Assembly (NCBI RefSeq): GCF_028609845.1
Contig: NZ_CP063191.1
Span: 310,001-374,000 of the forward strand
Length of the DNA: 64,000 nt
Source of the DNA: Corynebacterium heidelbergense
GTDB taxonomy: Bacteria > Actinomycetota > Actinomycetes > Mycobacteriales > Mycobacteriaceae
Direction: 5' to 3'
Below the pieces are notes generated by a model that ran no database searches, was not told the DNA's origin, and was given only the letters and a program-made list of their open reading frames with translations. Shown piece after piece: positions 37,631 to 47,697 of this stretch. A program made the translations under genes and the position numbers. Positions within the stretch are counted from its first letter, which is position 1; each line of letters starts with the position of its first letter.

Positions 37631-38677
37631 GTGAGTTGGGGTGAAAACCGCGGGAGCACGCTGAGCCCCGTTCGGGCGTGGCTGGACGAGCTGGACCGGG
37701 AGTACCCCGAGCAGGCGCGGGACCTGCGGCAGGGTCCGGTGGTGGTGGGTGTTTCCGGCGGAGCGGACTCCCTGGCTCTGTTGGATGCCTGCGTGAAAGT
37801 GCTGGGGGCTGCAGCAGTCCGGTCCGTGACGGTGGATCATCAACTGCAGGAGGGTTCCGGGCAGGTGGCCCGGGAGGCGGCGGAGTGTGCCCGGTCCTGG
37901 GGGGTAGCGGCGGAGGTTCGGGCGGTGGAGGTGTCCGGACGTGGGGAGGCGGGGGCGCGTCAGGCCCGCTATACGGAGCTGGGCCGGGCGGCAGCAGGGC
38001 GGCCGGTGCTGGTGGCGCACACGGCGGACGACGATGCCGAGGGCTTGCTGCTCGGACTCGCCCGGGGTTCCGGGGGCAATTCGCTGGCGGGGTTGCGGCC
38101 GGTGGCGTTGCAGCACCCGGCGGTGCGGGCGGGGGCCGCGTGGGTGGGCCGGCCCCTGCTGGCGGTGACGCGGGCACAAACCGAGGCCGCCTGCGCCCGA
38201 GCGGGGGTGGACTTCTGGCGGGACCCCCACAACACCGACGCGCGGTTTCTGCGCAGTCGGGTTCGCGCGGAGGTGCTGCCGGTCCTAGAGGAGGTGCTGG
38301 GTCCTGGGGTGGGCGGTTCTCTGGCGCGTAGCGCGCAGATGCTGCGGGAGGATGCGATTGTTCTGGACGCCAGCGCCCGGGCACTCGTCGAGCGGGCCCT
38401 CACGCCGGACGGGGAGCTGCGCTGCGCGGTGCTGGCGTGCGAGCCAGTGGCGCTGCGGACCCGGGCGGTGAAGTTGTGGCTGGCCGAGGGTCCGCGGGCG
38501 GGGGCGGTGACGCATGCTCAACTGCGGGCGGTGGACGCACTGGTGGCGCAGTGGCGGGGCCAGGGTGGGGTGGCTGTGCCGTGGCCTACAATGAACCCCA
38601 TCCGCCGTACTCACCGGCTTGTGGTCCGGCGTGAAGCGGCATTGCTCCGCCTGGTTGAGGTGGAGCGGTTGCGGTAG
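37631..38677 (+). CDS. tilS: tRNA(Ile)-lysidine synthase
   Basis: About 348 residues. The PP-loop [15 protein letters not shown] binds [23 protein letters not shown] is the second signature, with D-D-D in place of the common [21 protein letters not shown] completes the active site. It modifies the wobble cytidine of the AUA-reading tRNA to lysidine and is essential. A GTG at 37631, ten bases after the dacB stop and close to a GGGGG-rich Shine-Dalgarno, is chosen; an ATG at 37586 would overlap dacB by 35 bp. Confidence 0.92.
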   Translation: MSWGENRGSTLSPVRAWLDELDREYPEQARDLRQGPVVVGVSGGADSLALLDACVKVLGAAAVRSVTVDHQLQEGSGQVAREAAECARSWGVAAEVRAVEVSGRGEAGARQARYTELGRAAAGRPVLVAHTADDDAEGLLLGLARGSGGNSLAGLRPVALQHPAVRAGAAWVGRPLLAVTRAQTEAACARAGVDFWRDPHNTDARFLRSRVRAEVLPVLEEVLGPGVGGSLARSAQMLREDAIVLDASARALVERALTPDGELRCAVLACEPVALRTRAVKLWLAEGPRAGAVTHAQLRAVDALVAQWRGQGGVAVPWPTMNPIRRTHRLVVRREAALLRLVEVERLR

Positions 38678-38697
38678 ACAACGACGAGGCCGAGGAC

Positions 38698-39300
38698 GTG
38701 AGAAGTACCAGCATGCACAGTGCAGATTTTTCCGGGGATGTGCCGCCGAACGCTTACGGCGAGGATGTGGAGAGCGTGCTCATCGATGAGGCCACGCTGC
38801 AGGCCCGTATCCGGGAGATGGCCCACGCCACCTCGGAGCGGTTTCGGGATGCCCCGGATGATCTGATTTTGGTCTGTGTGCTCAAAGGGGCGGTGTTCTT
38901 CATTACCGACTTCGCGCGGGCCTTGGACGTTCCCACCCAGGTGGAGTTCATGGCCGTGTCCTCCTATGGCAATGCGACGTCCTCCTCGGGGGTGGTGCGC
39001 ATCCTCAAGGATTTGGATCGGGACATCGCCGGCCGGGATGTGGTGATCGTGGAGGACATCATCGATTCGGGTCTCACCCTCTCCTGGCTAATGAAAAACC
39101 TTCGCAATAGGAACCCTCGGTCCCTATCTGTCGTTACGCTATTGCGCAAGCCAGACGCGGTGAAGGTCACCATCGAGCAAATGGCGGACGTGGGTTTCGA
39201 TATCCCCAATGAATTCGTGGTGGGATATGGCCTCGACTTCGCCGAGCGCTATCGGGACCTGCCCTACGTGGGCACACTGCGCAAGTCCGTGTACGAATGA
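38698..39300 (+). CDS. hpt: Hypoxanthine phosphoribosyltransferase
   Basis: A 200-residue purine salvage enzyme that makes IMP or GMP from base and [18 protein letters not shown] is the PRPP-binding loop, [11 protein letters not shown] and [17 protein letters not shown] form the substrate pocket and flexible loop, and the C-terminal [13 protein letters not shown] is typical. The GTG start at 38698 follows GAGGCCGAGGA; ATG 38713 would give a five-residue shorter protein. It sits in the conserved tilS-hpt-ftsH order. Confidence 0.94.
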   Translation: MRSTSMHSADFSGDVPPNAYGEDVESVLIDEATLQARIREMAHATSERFRDAPDDLILVCVLKGAVFFITDFARALDVPTQVEFMAVSSYGNATSSSGVVRILKDLDRDIAGRDVVIVEDIIDSGLTLSWLMKNLRNRNPRSLSVVTLLRKPDAVKVTIEQMADVGFDIPNEFVVGYGLDFAERYRDLPYVGTLRKSVYE

Positions 39301-39330
39301 CGCGCCTTCCCCGGCGCCGGAATAGGAAAT

Positions 39331-41535
39331 ATGGCCAAGTCGAAGGTTTTGCGGATCGCCGGTTTAGTCGCGGCGCTGCTCATCGCGATTTACGCATTCA
39401 GCGTGCTCAGCGACGATTCCCGGGGTTTCTCCAAAGTGGATACCTCCGTGGCGCTGGCCCAGTTGAACGAGAAGAACGTCTCTGAGGCCCGCATCAATGA
39501 TCGCGAGCAAGAGCTGCAGCTCAAGCTGAAGAAGCCGATCAACGCCGATGGCAAGGACGGCGTGGAGCAGATCACCGCGCAATATCCCGCACGGACGGGG
39601 GAGAAGATTTTCGACGCCGTTCAGGGCGCGCAGGTAGATAAGTACGACACAAAGGTCACACAGGATTCCATTTTAGGATCCATCCTCCTCACGATCATCC
39701 CCATGGTGCTCGTCCTGGGCCTGCTCATGTTCTTCCTGTCCAAGATGCAGGGCGGCATGGGGCCGATGAGCTTTGGCAAGTCGCGCGCCAAGCAGCTAAA
39801 CAAGGATCACCCGGACACGACCTTCGACGACGTCGCCGGCGCAGATGAGGCGGTGGAGGAGCTCGACGAGATCCGCGACTTCCTCTCCGATCCGACGCGC
39901 TACGAGACGCTGGGGGCAAAGATCCCCCGGGGCGTGCTACTTTACGGGCCGCCCGGTACCGGTAAGACGCTGCTGGCCCGCGCCGTCGCCGGGGAAGCCG
40001 GGGTGCCCTTCTTCTCGATCTCCGGGTCGGATTTCGTGGAGATGTTCGTCGGCGTGGGCGCCTCCCGCGTGCGCGACCTCTTCGCCCAGGCCAAGGAGAA
40101 TGCGCCGTGCATCATCTTCGTGGACGAGATTGATGCGGTGGGCCGTCAGCGCGGGGCCGGTATGGGTGGTGGCCACGACGAGCGGGAGCAGACGCTGAAC
40201 CAGTTGCTCGTGGAGATGGATGGCTTCGGTGACCGCGAGGGTGTGATCCTCATGGCCGCTACCAACCGCCCGGACATCCTCGACCCGGCCCTGCTTCGCC
40301 CGGGCCGGTTCGACCGGCAAATTCCGGTGTCCAATCCGGATCTTTCCGGCCGGGAGCAGATCCTGCGCGTGCACGCCAAGGGCAAGCCAATTGCCCCGGA
40401 TGTGGACCTGAAGTCGCTGGCAAAGCGCACTGCGGGCATGTCCGGTGCCGACCTGGAGAACGTGCTCAACGAGGCGGCGCTGCTCACTGCCCGGGTCAAC
40501 GGCAGCATCATCACGGCCGATGCCCTGGAGGAGGCGACGGACCGCGTCGTGGGCGGGCCCCGCCGCAGCTCCAAGATCATCTCGGAGCAGGAGAAGAAGG
40601 TCACCGCCTACCACGAGGGCGGGCACACGCTGGCGGCGTGGGCCATGAAGGACATCGAGCGCGTGTACAAGGTCACCATCCTTGCCCGCGGCCGCACCGG
40701 CGGGCATGCCATGACCGCGCCCGAGGACGATAAGGGCATGTACAACCGCTCAGAGCTATTCGCTCGTCTCGTCTTCGCCATGGGTGGGCGCGCCGCCGAG
40801 GAGCTGGTTTTCGGCAACCCCACCACGGGTGCCAGCGCCGATATCGAGATGGCGACGAATGTCGCCAAGGCCATGGTCACCGAGTACGGCATGAGCCCAT
40901 CCATCGGAGCCGTGAAGTTCGGCGAAGAGCAGGGTGATCCCTTCGTGGGCAGGGGCGGCGGCGGCCAGTTCGCCCCCTCCCAGGCCGTCGCGGGAACCAT
41001 CGACTCGGAGGTCCGCCGCCTCATGGACCGGGCCCAGGCCACCGCCTACGCCGTGCTGCGGGAAAACCGCGCCTACCTGGACAAGCTCGCGGAGAAGCTG
41101 CTGGAGAAGGAAACCCTCCGCCGCCCAGACCTGGAGGCCATCTTCGAGGGGATCGAGCCCAAGGAGATCCACGAGGTCTTCGACGGCCAGGACGTGGATC
41201 GCCCCAAGGACTTCCGCGAGCCGGTGAAAACTCCCACCGAGCTGGCCCACGAACGAGGCGAGGAGCCCCCGGAGCGCCCCGACTTCTTCTCCGCCGCCCG
41301 CAAGGCCCGCATGGCCCGCCGGAAGGCCGAGCAAAACCAGCAGCTAGTCGGCGCCGTCCCCGGGCCCCTGAATCAACCGAACGGCCCGTACCCCCAGGGG
41401 TTCACTCTGCCGGAGCACGAGCGCCCAGATCACGAATGGACGTCTGAGGACGCCCCCACCCGGAAATTCCCGGAACAGCAGTACCCCTGGGACCCGGCCC
41501 CGGAGGACAAGAAGGAGGGACCCAAGCCTTCATGA
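39331..41535 (+). CDS. ftsH: ATP-dependent zinc metalloprotease FtsH
   Basis: A 734-residue membrane protease. Two helices, near [20 protein letters not shown] and [19 protein letters not shown], flank a periplasmic-type domain. The AAA domain has Walker A G206-PPGTGK-T213, Walker [11 protein letters not shown] and the arginine-finger region [20 protein letters not shown]. The protease domain has the zinc site H428-EGG-H432. The tail after about residue 640 is proline/glutamate-rich and variable. It degrades misfolded membrane and regulatory proteins. It overlaps folE by four bases, an FtsH-folate link usual in actinobacteria. Confidence 0.96.
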   Translation: MAKSKVLRIAGLVAALLIAIYAFSVLSDDSRGFSKVDTSVALAQLNEKNVSEARINDREQELQLKLKKPINADGKDGVEQITAQYPARTGEKIFDAVQGAQVDKYDTKVTQDSILGSILLTIIPMVLVLGLLMFFLSKMQGGMGPMSFGKSRAKQLNKDHPDTTFDDVAGADEAVEELDEIRDFLSDPTRYETLGAKIPRGVLLYGPPGTGKTLLARAVAGEAGVPFFSISGSDFVEMFVGVGASRVRDLFAQAKENAPCIIFVDEIDAVGRQRGAGMGGGHDEREQTLNQLLVEMDGFGDREGVILMAATNRPDILDPALLRPGRFDRQIPVSNPDLSGREQILRVHAKGKPIAPDVDLKSLAKRTAGMSGADLENVLNEAALLTARVNGSIITADALEEATDRVVGGPRRSSKIISEQEKKVTAYHEGGHTLAAWAMKDIERVYKVTILARGRTGGHAMTAPEDDKGMYNRSELFARLVFAMGGRAAEELVFGNPTTGASADIEMATNVAKAMVTEYGMSPSIGAVKFGEEQGDPFVGRGGGGQFAPSQAVAGTIDSEVRRLMDRAQATAYAVLRENRAYLDKLAEKLLEKETLRRPDLEAIFEGIEPKEIHEVFDGQDVDRPKDFREPVKTPTELAHERGEEPPERPDFFSAARKARMARRKAEQNQQLVGAVPGPLNQPNGPYPQGFTLPEHERPDHEWTSEDAPTRKFPEQQYPWDPAPEDKKEGPKPS

Positions 41536-42125
41536 CTTCTGATCGCCCCGCGACGGGGAAGTTCGACCACGCCCGGGTGGAGGCCGCAGTGCGTGAACTG
41601 CTGTTCGCCGTCGGGGAGGACCCGGACCGGGAGGGACTGCGGGAAACCCCGGCCCGTGTTGCCCGCGCCTACGAAGAGGTCTTCTCCGGGTTGTTTGAGG
41701 ATCCCCGGGAGGTGTTGGCCAAAACATTTAACGAGGAGCACCGGGAGCTTGTGCTGGTCCGGGATATTCCCTTCTACTCCACCTGCGAGCATCACCTCGT
41801 GCCGTTCTACGGCAAGGCCCATATCGGGTACATCCCCGGCAAGGAGGGGAAGGTCACCGGCCTGTCCAAGCTGGCCCGCCTCATCGAGGGATACTCCCGC
41901 CGCCCCCAGGTGCAGGAGCGCCTGACCAGCCAGGTGGCCAATGCGCTGGAAAGCGCGCTGGGGGCCCAGGCGGTGGTCGTGGTCATTGAGGCAGAGCACC
42001 TGTGCATGGCCATGCGCGGCGTGCGCAAACCCGGTGCAAATACCGTGACTTCTGCGGTGCGTGGATTGTTCCAGACCAACCCGAGTTCCCGAGCCGAGGC
42101 GATGTCCCTCATCCGGGGTAGCTAG
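41532..42125 (+). CDS. folE: GTP cyclohydrolase I
   Basis: A 197-residue enzyme for the first step of tetrahydrofolate synthesis. [19 protein letters not shown] and [17 protein letters not shown] carry the zinc ligands and catalytic histidine, and [19 protein letters not shown] is the family signature. Its ATG overlaps the ftsH stop (ATGA), and folP begins 15 bp downstream. Together folE, folP, folB and folK cover the pterin branch; folC and folA are not in the window. Confidence 0.96.
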   Translation: MTSDRPATGKFDHARVEAAVRELLFAVGEDPDREGLRETPARVARAYEEVFSGLFEDPREVLAKTFNEEHRELVLVRDIPFYSTCEHHLVPFYGKAHIGYIPGKEGKVTGLSKLARLIEGYSRRPQVQERLTSQVANALESALGAQAVVVVIEAEHLCMAMRGVRKPGANTVTSAVRGLFQTNPSSRAEAMSLIRGS

Positions 42126-42140
42126 GACCGCACTGATCAC

Positions 42141-43085
42141 ATGACTTCCCCAGCGCCCAGAACCCTCGTCATGGGTATTTGCAACGTCACCCCGGACTCC
42201 TTTTCCGATGGCGGCGACCACGCCGAAGCCCCCGCTGCCATCGCCGCCGCCCGCCGGATGATCGCGGATGGGGCGGACATCATCGACATCGGCGGAGAGT
42301 CGACCCGCCCCGGGGCCAAGCCCGTCGACCCCGCCGAAGAGATGGGTCGCGTCCTGCCGGTCATCCGCGAGCTCGCGGCCGCGGACCTCGGGGGAGGTAC
42401 GGGGCAACGGCCGCAGATCAGCATCGACACGATGCACGCCCGCACCGCCGAGGCGGCGCTGTCGGCCGGGGCGGACATCGTCAACGATGTGTCCGGTGGC
42501 CTCGCCGACCCGGATCTCCTGCGGGTGTGCGCGCAGGCCGCGGTACCGGTGTGCCTCATGCACTGGGGCAAGCAGCAGTGGAGTGACCAGCTGCGGAGCA
42601 AGCAGCAGTGGAGCGAGGAACACCTCGGTAAGGGCCAACCTCGCGGCGAAGGCCACGCCGATGAGATCGTTGCCGAGGTTCGTGATGGCCTGCTGCGCAG
42701 GGTGGATGCGGCGCTAGGGGTTGGCGTCCAGAAGAAGAACATCATCCTGGACCCCGGAATCGGATTTGCGAAATCGGCGGCGGACAATTGGGCGCTGCTC
42801 GCTGCTCTCGACGAGCTGGTCGCGCTCGGCTTCCCGCTGCTGCTCGGGGCCAGCCGCAAACGCTTCCTCACCGCCCTTCGCCCCGGTCCGGACGGCAACC
42901 CCGGTACACCGCAATCCGCCGACAGCGCCACGGCCGCCACGAGCGCGCTGGCCGCCGCCGCCGGGGTATGGGCCGTGCGCGTCCACAACGTTGCCCCCAG
43001 CCGGGCGGCCGTGGACGTCGCGCACTGCATAGCCACCGGCAGCGGACCAGAGGTACCAGAGGGATGGCGGGCGCGCCGTGGCTGA
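42141..43085 (+). CDS. folP: Dihydropteroate synthase
   Basis: A 314-residue TIM-barrel enzyme that joins p-aminobenzoate to the pterin, the target of sulfonamides. MGICNVTPDSFSDGG, DIIDIGGESTRPGA and ILDPGIGFAK are the pterin-phosphate site, and LLGASRKRFL the pABA side. An in-frame duplication, KQQWSDQLRSKQQWSEEH (about residues 145-162), lengthens a loop after CLMHWG. It is coupled by an 8-bp overlap to folB. Confidence 0.94.
   Translation: MTSPAPRTLVMGICNVTPDSFSDGGDHAEAPAAIAAARRMIADGADIIDIGGESTRPGAKPVDPAEEMGRVLPVIRELAAADLGGGTGQRPQISIDTMHARTAEAALSAGADIVNDVSGGLADPDLLRVCAQAAVPVCLMHWGKQQWSDQLRSKQQWSEEHLGKGQPRGEGHADEIVAEVRDGLLRRVDAALGVGVQKKNIILDPGIGFAKSAADNWALLAALDELVALGFPLLLGASRKRFLTALRPGPDGNPGTPQSADSATAATSALAAAAGVWAVRVHNVAPSRAAVDVAHCIATGSGPEVPEGWRARRG
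42568..42613 (+). repeat. 16-bp direct repeat inside folP
   Basis: GCAAGCAGCAGTGGAG occurs at 42568-42583 and again at 42598-42613, a 30-base period that keeps the reading frame. It encodes a repeated KQQWS and is probably a recent slippage or tandem duplication. Confidence 0.85.
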
Positions 43086-43578
43086 TCGGATCGAACTCAT
43101 CGGCCTGGAGGTTTACGGCTACCACGGCGTGTACGACGAGGAGAAGCGCTGCGGGCAAGAATTCGTGGTGGACATCGTCGTGTGGAGGGACTTCGGCGCG
43201 GCGGCTCAGGCGGATTCCATCGCGCGGACGACCTCCTACGTGGACCTCGCGGACATCGCCGTGGAGGTTGCCTGCGGGGCGGGATGCGACCTCATCGAGA
43301 CGGTGGCTGCACGGATCGCCGATCGGATCAGCGAACTGCCTGGGTTGCACGCCGTGGAGGTCACGGTGCACAAGCCGCAGGCGCCAATCCCATACCCCTT
43401 CGCCGACGTGCGGGTGGTGGCGCGGCGCTCGATGCAGGGGCGGTCGGCGCAGGACCGGCGGGCCCAGCACGACGAACAGCACCGGCGGGCCAGCGGAACC
43501 GAACAGGCCCCGGCAGGCACCGGCAACACCCCCGGGGAGGGACACGATGGGTCGGGCGATCCTCGGGCTGGGCAGTAA
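43078..43578 (+). CDS. folB: Dihydroneopterin aldolase
   Basis: 166 residues. The first 120 are a standard FolB domain (ELIGLEVYGYHGVYDEEK with the catalytic tyrosine/glutamate region, TSYVDLADIAVEVA, and VEVTVHKPQAPIPYPFADV). The last 45 are a hydrophilic, glutamine/arginine-rich tail (DRRAQHDEQHRRASG) that overlaps the folK start by 32 bp. The tail may exist mainly because of that overlap. The GTG at 43078 overlaps the folP end by 8 bp. Confidence 0.93.
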   Translation: MADRIELIGLEVYGYHGVYDEEKRCGQEFVVDIVVWRDFGAAAQADSIARTTSYVDLADIAVEVACGAGCDLIETVAARIADRISELPGLHAVEVTVHKPQAPIPYPFADVRVVARRSMQGRSAQDRRAQHDEQHRRASGTEQAPAGTGNTPGEGHDGSGDPRAGQ

Positions 43579-44104
43579 CCTCCCTGGGGACCTGGCCACC
43601 CCCGCCGACCAGCTCCGACGAGCGGTTGCCGCGCTACACGCCCTCCCTGGGGTGACGGTCTGCGCCACCTCCCGCCACTTCCGTACGCCCCCGTGGGGAG
43701 GGGTGGATCAGGCGGAGTTCGCCAACGCCGCGGTGGACGTGGCCACGACACTGCCCCCACTGGATCTACTGCACGCCTGCCAGAACGTGGAGCGCGCGGG
43801 CGGTCGGGTGCGGGAGGTGCGGTGGGGGCCGCGCACGGTGGACGTGGACGTCCTTGCCTTCTTTCCGGACGCCACCAACCGGCGCGTCGAAACACTGTCC
43901 CAGGGGCGGTGGGGCGACGAGCTGGTTCTGCCGCATCCCTACGCCCACCGGCGGGGCTTCGTGCTGCTGCCGTGGGCCGACATCGGGCCGGAGGACGGTT
44001 TGCGGGGGCGGCCCGTGCGCGAGTGGCTGGCGGGACTGCCACCCGCCGAGACCCGGGCCATCGAACCGGTGGGCCAGTTAGGGTGGAGGCCATGCAGCGA
44101 GTAA
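43547..44104 (+). CDS. folK: 6-Hydroxymethyl-7,8-dihydropterin pyrophosphokinase
   Basis: A 185-residue kinase. AILGLGSNLPGDLATPADQL is the N-terminal signature, TPPWGGVDQAEFANAAV the pterin site, and GPRTVDVDVLAFF with VLPHPYAHRRGFVLLPW the ATP/Mg site. The ATG at 43547 is chosen because GGGGAGG lies six bases upstream and the family N-terminus begins there. It overlaps folB upstream and the DUF3180 gene downstream by 13 bp. Confidence 0.94.
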   Translation: MGRAILGLGSNLPGDLATPADQLRRAVAALHALPGVTVCATSRHFRTPPWGGVDQAEFANAAVDVATTLPPLDLLHACQNVERAGGRVREVRWGPRTVDVDVLAFFPDATNRRVETLSQGRWGDELVLPHPYAHRRGFVLLPWADIGPEDGLRGRPVREWLAGLPPAETRAIEPVGQLGWRPCSE

Positions 44105-44571
44105 CCCCGGTGAAGATAGCGGCCCTGCTGTGGACCGCCATAGCCGCCGCGCTGGTGGGATGGGTGACGGCGACGGGGTTCTACGGCAGCTTCCCGCCAA
44201 TTCACCTCAGTGCGTCGGCGGCGCTGTGGCTGGCGGCGGTGCTGTGCGCGGTCGGCGGCGTGGTGGTGCGGCGGCGGATCGAGGAACGCCGGATCGGCTT
44301 CGACCGCAGCCAGCTTCAGCCATCCACGGTGGCGCAGCTTGCGTTGTGCGGACAGGCGGTGGCGTGGATGGCGGCGCTGATCGGGGGGTTGTACGCGGGC
44401 GTGGGCGTGCACGTGCTTTTCAATGCGGGGCGATTGATGGCCGCCCAGCAGGATGTTCCGGGTGTGCTGGCCGGATTTGCCGGGGGGATCGCCGCCGCCG
44501 TAGCAGGTGTGTGGCTCGAGCGGGGATGTATCGCGCCACCCGCTGATTCTGCGCTGCTCGACGCGGAGTAG
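44092..44571 (+). CDS. DUF3180 membrane protein
   Basis: A 159-residue protein with four hydrophobic segments (IAALLWTAIAAALVGWV; ASAALWLAAVLCAVGGVVV; LALCGQAVAWMAALIGGLYAG; VLAGFAGGIAAAVAGVWLE). This is the DUF3180 family, regularly found after folK in actinobacteria. Function unknown. ATG 44092 is used; GTG 44083 three codons upstream is possible. It overlaps folK by 13 bp and so is part of the folate operon. Confidence 0.85.
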   Translation: MQRVTPVKIAALLWTAIAAALVGWVTATGFYGSFPPIHLSASAALWLAAVLCAVGGVVVRRRIEERRIGFDRSQLQPSTVAQLALCGQAVAWMAALIGGLYAGVGVHVLFNAGRLMAAQQDVPGVLAGFAGGIAAAVAGVWLERGCIAPPADSALLDAE

Positions 44572-44588
44572 CGGGTAGGCTGGTGCGC

Positions 44589-45758
44589 ATGATTTCTGAG
44601 CCCCGGCAGAACTACAACTCGGCTTCGGATAGCAGCGGAGTATCGAAAGCCCTGATGGTGGGGCTCATTGTGCTGGCCGTCGCCGCCAGCATCCTCATGC
44701 TGTTTTTCGATTCGCAGTTGTGGTTGCGCATCGCGGTGATCGCCGCGCTATGGGCGGCGGTACTGGGTTTGGTTCTGGTGTCTAAGTACTCCTCCCAACT
44801 GGCCGCGCAGCGCAAGCGGGCCCACCAGGTGGAGGAGAGCCACCGGGCCCAACTGACCCGGGCGGAGGAAAGCCACCGGGCCCGCGAGCTGGAGCTGGAG
44901 CGGGAGTACACACAGCGGCTGCGCAGCGAGCGGGACCAGCACTTGGAGGAACTCCGCCAGGAGCTGGCGGCGATGCGGGTGCAGCTCGCGGAGCTGACGG
45001 GGGAGGATCTGACGGAGGAGCAGACGGCGCTGCGGGCCCGCGCGGAGCGGATCATCGAGCTGGAGCAGCCGCGGCCGCAGGGTCAGCGGGTTCAGGCCGG
45101 AGGGTCGGGCCAGCGGCCGGAGCCGAGGACTGGTGGCACGCAAGCGCCGCCGGCCGGGGTTGGCGAGCGGGGCGGGGAGGAGTCCCAGCGCAAGGTGCCG
45201 GGCTTTTCCACCGGTTCCTTCGCCGCCGTGCGCTGGGGTGGCGGGGATGCCGACGAGACCTCGCAGATCCCCTTGGTTGTGGACACGTCCAATGTGCCCG
45301 GGAGGGACGGCGGCCGCGCGGGTTCCGCCAACCATCGCGGTCCCCATCGCAACGGCGCGTCCCAGTCCGGGCGCCAAGCTCCGACCGCGAACCGCTTCGA
45401 GCGTGGCCAGCAACAACCCGGCGGCCCTGCCTCCGCAGGTGGTCACACTCCGGCGGGGACCGCTGCTCCTGTCGGCGGTGCCGCTCGGGGCGGTAGCGCT
45501 CCCGCCCAGCAGGCTCCCGCTGCACGGCCTAGCGCCGCGCAGCCCACGGGCTCCGGGTTCACGGCCGCCGGGTCGGCGGCTCCGGCGGGAAGCGGTAGCT
45601 CCCACCATGGGCATCACGAGCGCCAGACCCCGGAGCAGTTCCCTCCGACGGGCCAATACCAGCCGCCGGAGGAAACCCACGGCCGCCGTCGAGTTGATGA
45701 ATCCCCGGCGGGGCTCACCGTCGCGGAGCTGATGAACCGTTTCAAGAAGAACTCCTAA
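44589..45758 (+). CDS. Membrane-anchored coiled-coil protein (DUF6779-like)
   Basis: About 389 residues. Two adjacent membrane helices, LMVGLIVLAVAASILMLFF and IAVIAALWAAVLGLVLVSK, are followed by a charged coiled coil (residues 75-160, EESHRAQLTRAEESHRAREL). Then come some 200 disordered residues rich in Gly/Ala/Pro/Gln, and a short conserved C-terminal helix LTVAELMNRFKKNS. Proteins of this type are found at this locus in corynebacteria, and a role in envelope or septum organisation is only a guess. The ATG at 44589 is taken; a GTG two codons earlier is possible. Confidence 0.75.
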   Translation: MISEPRQNYNSASDSSGVSKALMVGLIVLAVAASILMLFFDSQLWLRIAVIAALWAAVLGLVLVSKYSSQLAAQRKRAHQVEESHRAQLTRAEESHRARELELEREYTQRLRSERDQHLEELRQELAAMRVQLAELTGEDLTEEQTALRARAERIIELEQPRPQGQRVQAGGSGQRPEPRTGGTQAPPAGVGERGGEESQRKVPGFSTGSFAAVRWGGGDADETSQIPLVVDTSNVPGRDGGRAGSANHRGPHRNGASQSGRQAPTANRFERGQQQPGGPASAGGHTPAGTAAPVGGAARGGSAPAQQAPAARPSAAQPTGSGFTAAGSAAPAGSGSSHHGHHERQTPEQFPPTGQYQPPEETHGRRRVDESPAGLTVAELMNRFKKNS

Positions 45759-45797
45759 ACGACGGTTCAGTGGACCGGATGACGCGGACTAGATGAC

Positions 45798-46697
45798 GTG
45801 GAACCAGTAGCCCCCAGTCCCCGCCTGCAGGTAGGAATTATTTCGGCCGGTCGGGTTGGCGTTGCTTTGGCGGAGGTTTTTGCCGCCTCGGGTCATCGCG
45901 TGAGCGGGATCGTGGCACCCAGCGAGCGATCCCGCCGCCGGGCCGAGCACCGTGTCCCGGAGGTGCCCTGTGTGGATGTGGCTACAGCCGCCCGCGCGCA
46001 ATTGGTTGTGCTCGCCGTTCCAGACCCGCATCTGGGAGGGGTGGCCCAGCAGGTCGCTGAGTACACCCATGACGGCCAGATGGTGATGCACACGTCCGGC
46101 CGGTTCGGATGCGCCGCGTTGCAGCCCGTCACCGATACGGGTGCCCTTCCACTGGCCCTACATCCGGCCATGATGTTCACCGACGCCCCTCGGGATAGCG
46201 CCAACTTAGACGGATGTGCCTGGGGAGTGACCGCAGATTCGGAGATCGGCCAGGTCGCCGCAGAGGTACTGATCCACTCGTTGCACGGCCGCCCGGTGAC
46301 TATCCCGGAGGATCGCCGCGCGGCTTATCACGCGGTGCTGGCCCATGCGGCGAACCACACCACAGCCCTATTGGCAGACGCCGCGACGATGATGGACGCG
46401 GTTCTCGCTTCCGACGGGGTCGATGGCGCGGGCGGGAATTCCTGGGCTTTCCAGCCTCAAACGGCCGCGTTGCTGCAGCAGATCACCCAGGAGGCCGCGC
46501 ACACGGGGGTTACCTCCCGTCTAGCGGGGTTGACGGGGCCCATCATTCGCGATGACGCCAATGCGGTGCGCGGCCATCTAGCGGCGCTGGAAGAATTGGG
46601 AGTCTCCACCGACTTTTACCGCAGTGCCGCCATCCCAACTGCCCGACAAGTGGGCGCGGCTGATGTCCTCCGGGTCCTCCTCGATCCAGATCGCTAA
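45798..46697 (+). CDS. Rossmann-fold DUF2520 oxidoreductase upstream of panC
   Basis: A 299-residue protein. The N-terminal half is an NAD(P)-binding domain (QVGIISAGRVGVALAEVF, VVLAVPDPHLGGVAQQV). The C-terminal half is helical DUF2520 (ALHPAMMFTD, AAYHAVLAHAANHTTALLAD, LAGLTGPIIRDD), the overall plan of ketopantoate reductase or pyrroline-carboxylate reductase. It lies 24 bp before panC and is found beside panC in other actinobacteria. A ketopantoate-reducing role in pantothenate synthesis is plausible but inferred; panB and panE are not here. GTG start at 45798. Confidence 0.82.
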   Translation: MEPVAPSPRLQVGIISAGRVGVALAEVFAASGHRVSGIVAPSERSRRRAEHRVPEVPCVDVATAARAQLVVLAVPDPHLGGVAQQVAEYTHDGQMVMHTSGRFGCAALQPVTDTGALPLALHPAMMFTDAPRDSANLDGCAWGVTADSEIGQVAAEVLIHSLHGRPVTIPEDRRAAYHAVLAHAANHTTALLADAATMMDAVLASDGVDGAGGNSWAFQPQTAALLQQITQEAAHTGVTSRLAGLTGPIIRDDANAVRGHLAALEELGVSTDFYRSAAIPTARQVGAADVLRVLLDPDR

Positions 46698-46721
46698 AGC
46701 CCAGGTGTTAGGTTGAGCCTC

Positions 46722-47618
46722 ATGACCGAAGCTGTACATGCGACCGCGCCGACTTTTACCCCGGGTTCCACCACTGTCTACCGCAGCACCGACGAAATCT
46801 CTCAGCTAACCCGAGCCCTGCGCAAAGCGGGCCGCCCGGTAGCACTGGTCCCCACGATGGGGGCTCTGCACCAGGGTCACCTGTCACTGGTGCGCGCGGC
46901 ACAGCGGCTACCCGGCGCGGTGGTGATCGTCAGCATTTTCGTCAACCCGCTGCAGTTCGCCGAGGGGGAGGACTTGGATGCGTATCCCCGCACCCTCGAC
47001 GAGGACGTGGTTAAGCTGCGCCACCTGGGCGTGGATGCGGTGTTTGCGCCCTCCGCGCGGCAGATGTACCCGAATGGTCCGCGCACAACGGTGCAGCCGG
47101 GACCGGAGGGGCAGCAGTTGGAGGGGGTCCACCGGCCAACCCACTTCGCCGGGGTGCTCACGGTGGTGGCGAAGCTCTTCGCCCTGTGCCACTGCGATCA
47201 CGCCTTCTTCGGGGAGAAGGATTATCAACAGTTACAGCTAATCCAGCAAATGGTTACGGACCTTAATCTCGAGGTGACGGTTCACGGCGTGCCCATTGTG
47301 CGGGAAGCCGATGGCTTGGCTCTGTCCAGCCGGAATGTGTACCTCTCCGAGGAGGAGCGGGAGGTGGCTGTGGTTCTATCCGCGGCGCTGACGGCGGGGG
47401 CCCATGTGTCCGCGCAGGGCGGGGATGCGGTGGTGCAGGCGGCGCGGAGCGTTCTGGAGGACCAGGGGGAGGTGGAGGTGAGCTACCTGGAGCTGCGGGC
47501 GCCCGATCTTGGCGCGGCCCCGGAAGCGGGGGAGGCGCGCTTGTTGGTGGCCGCGAAGGTCGGCCAGACCCGACTGTTGGACAACATCGCCGTGCACCTG
47601 GGGCCACCCACCGAGTAG
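46722..47618 (+). CDS. panC: Pantothenate synthetase (pantoate-beta-alanine ligase)
   Basis: About 298 residues. [20 protein letters not shown] carries the HxGH-type ATP-binding motif. [39 protein letters not shown] and [15 protein letters not shown] are the pantoate and AMP-binding signatures. It condenses pantoate with beta-alanine supplied by PanD downstream. The ATG at 46722 is used, and a TTG nine bases upstream is in frame. The extra N-terminal 25 residues are unconserved. Confidence 0.95.
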   Translation: MTEAVHATAPTFTPGSTTVYRSTDEISQLTRALRKAGRPVALVPTMGALHQGHLSLVRAAQRLPGAVVIVSIFVNPLQFAEGEDLDAYPRTLDEDVVKLRHLGVDAVFAPSARQMYPNGPRTTVQPGPEGQQLEGVHRPTHFAGVLTVVAKLFALCHCDHAFFGEKDYQQLQLIQQMVTDLNLEVTVHGVPIVREADGLALSSRNVYLSEEEREVAVVLSAALTAGAHVSAQGGDAVVQAARSVLEDQGEVEVSYLELRAPDLGAAPEAGEARLLVAAKVGQTRLLDNIAVHLGPPTE

Positions 47619-47697
47619 GCCCCCGCCGCTCGGGCGCTCCGGGCCCAGTCGCCGCATTCTTCGTATTCAAACTGGCCGGGAGGTAAGGTGGGCACCC

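Noticed and set aside
36052..37659. Long open frame antisense to dacB (535 codons)
   Set aside because: It is a shadow of dacB with repetitive Gly/Pro/Arg text and no recognisable domain. High GC3 makes such antisense frames open by chance.
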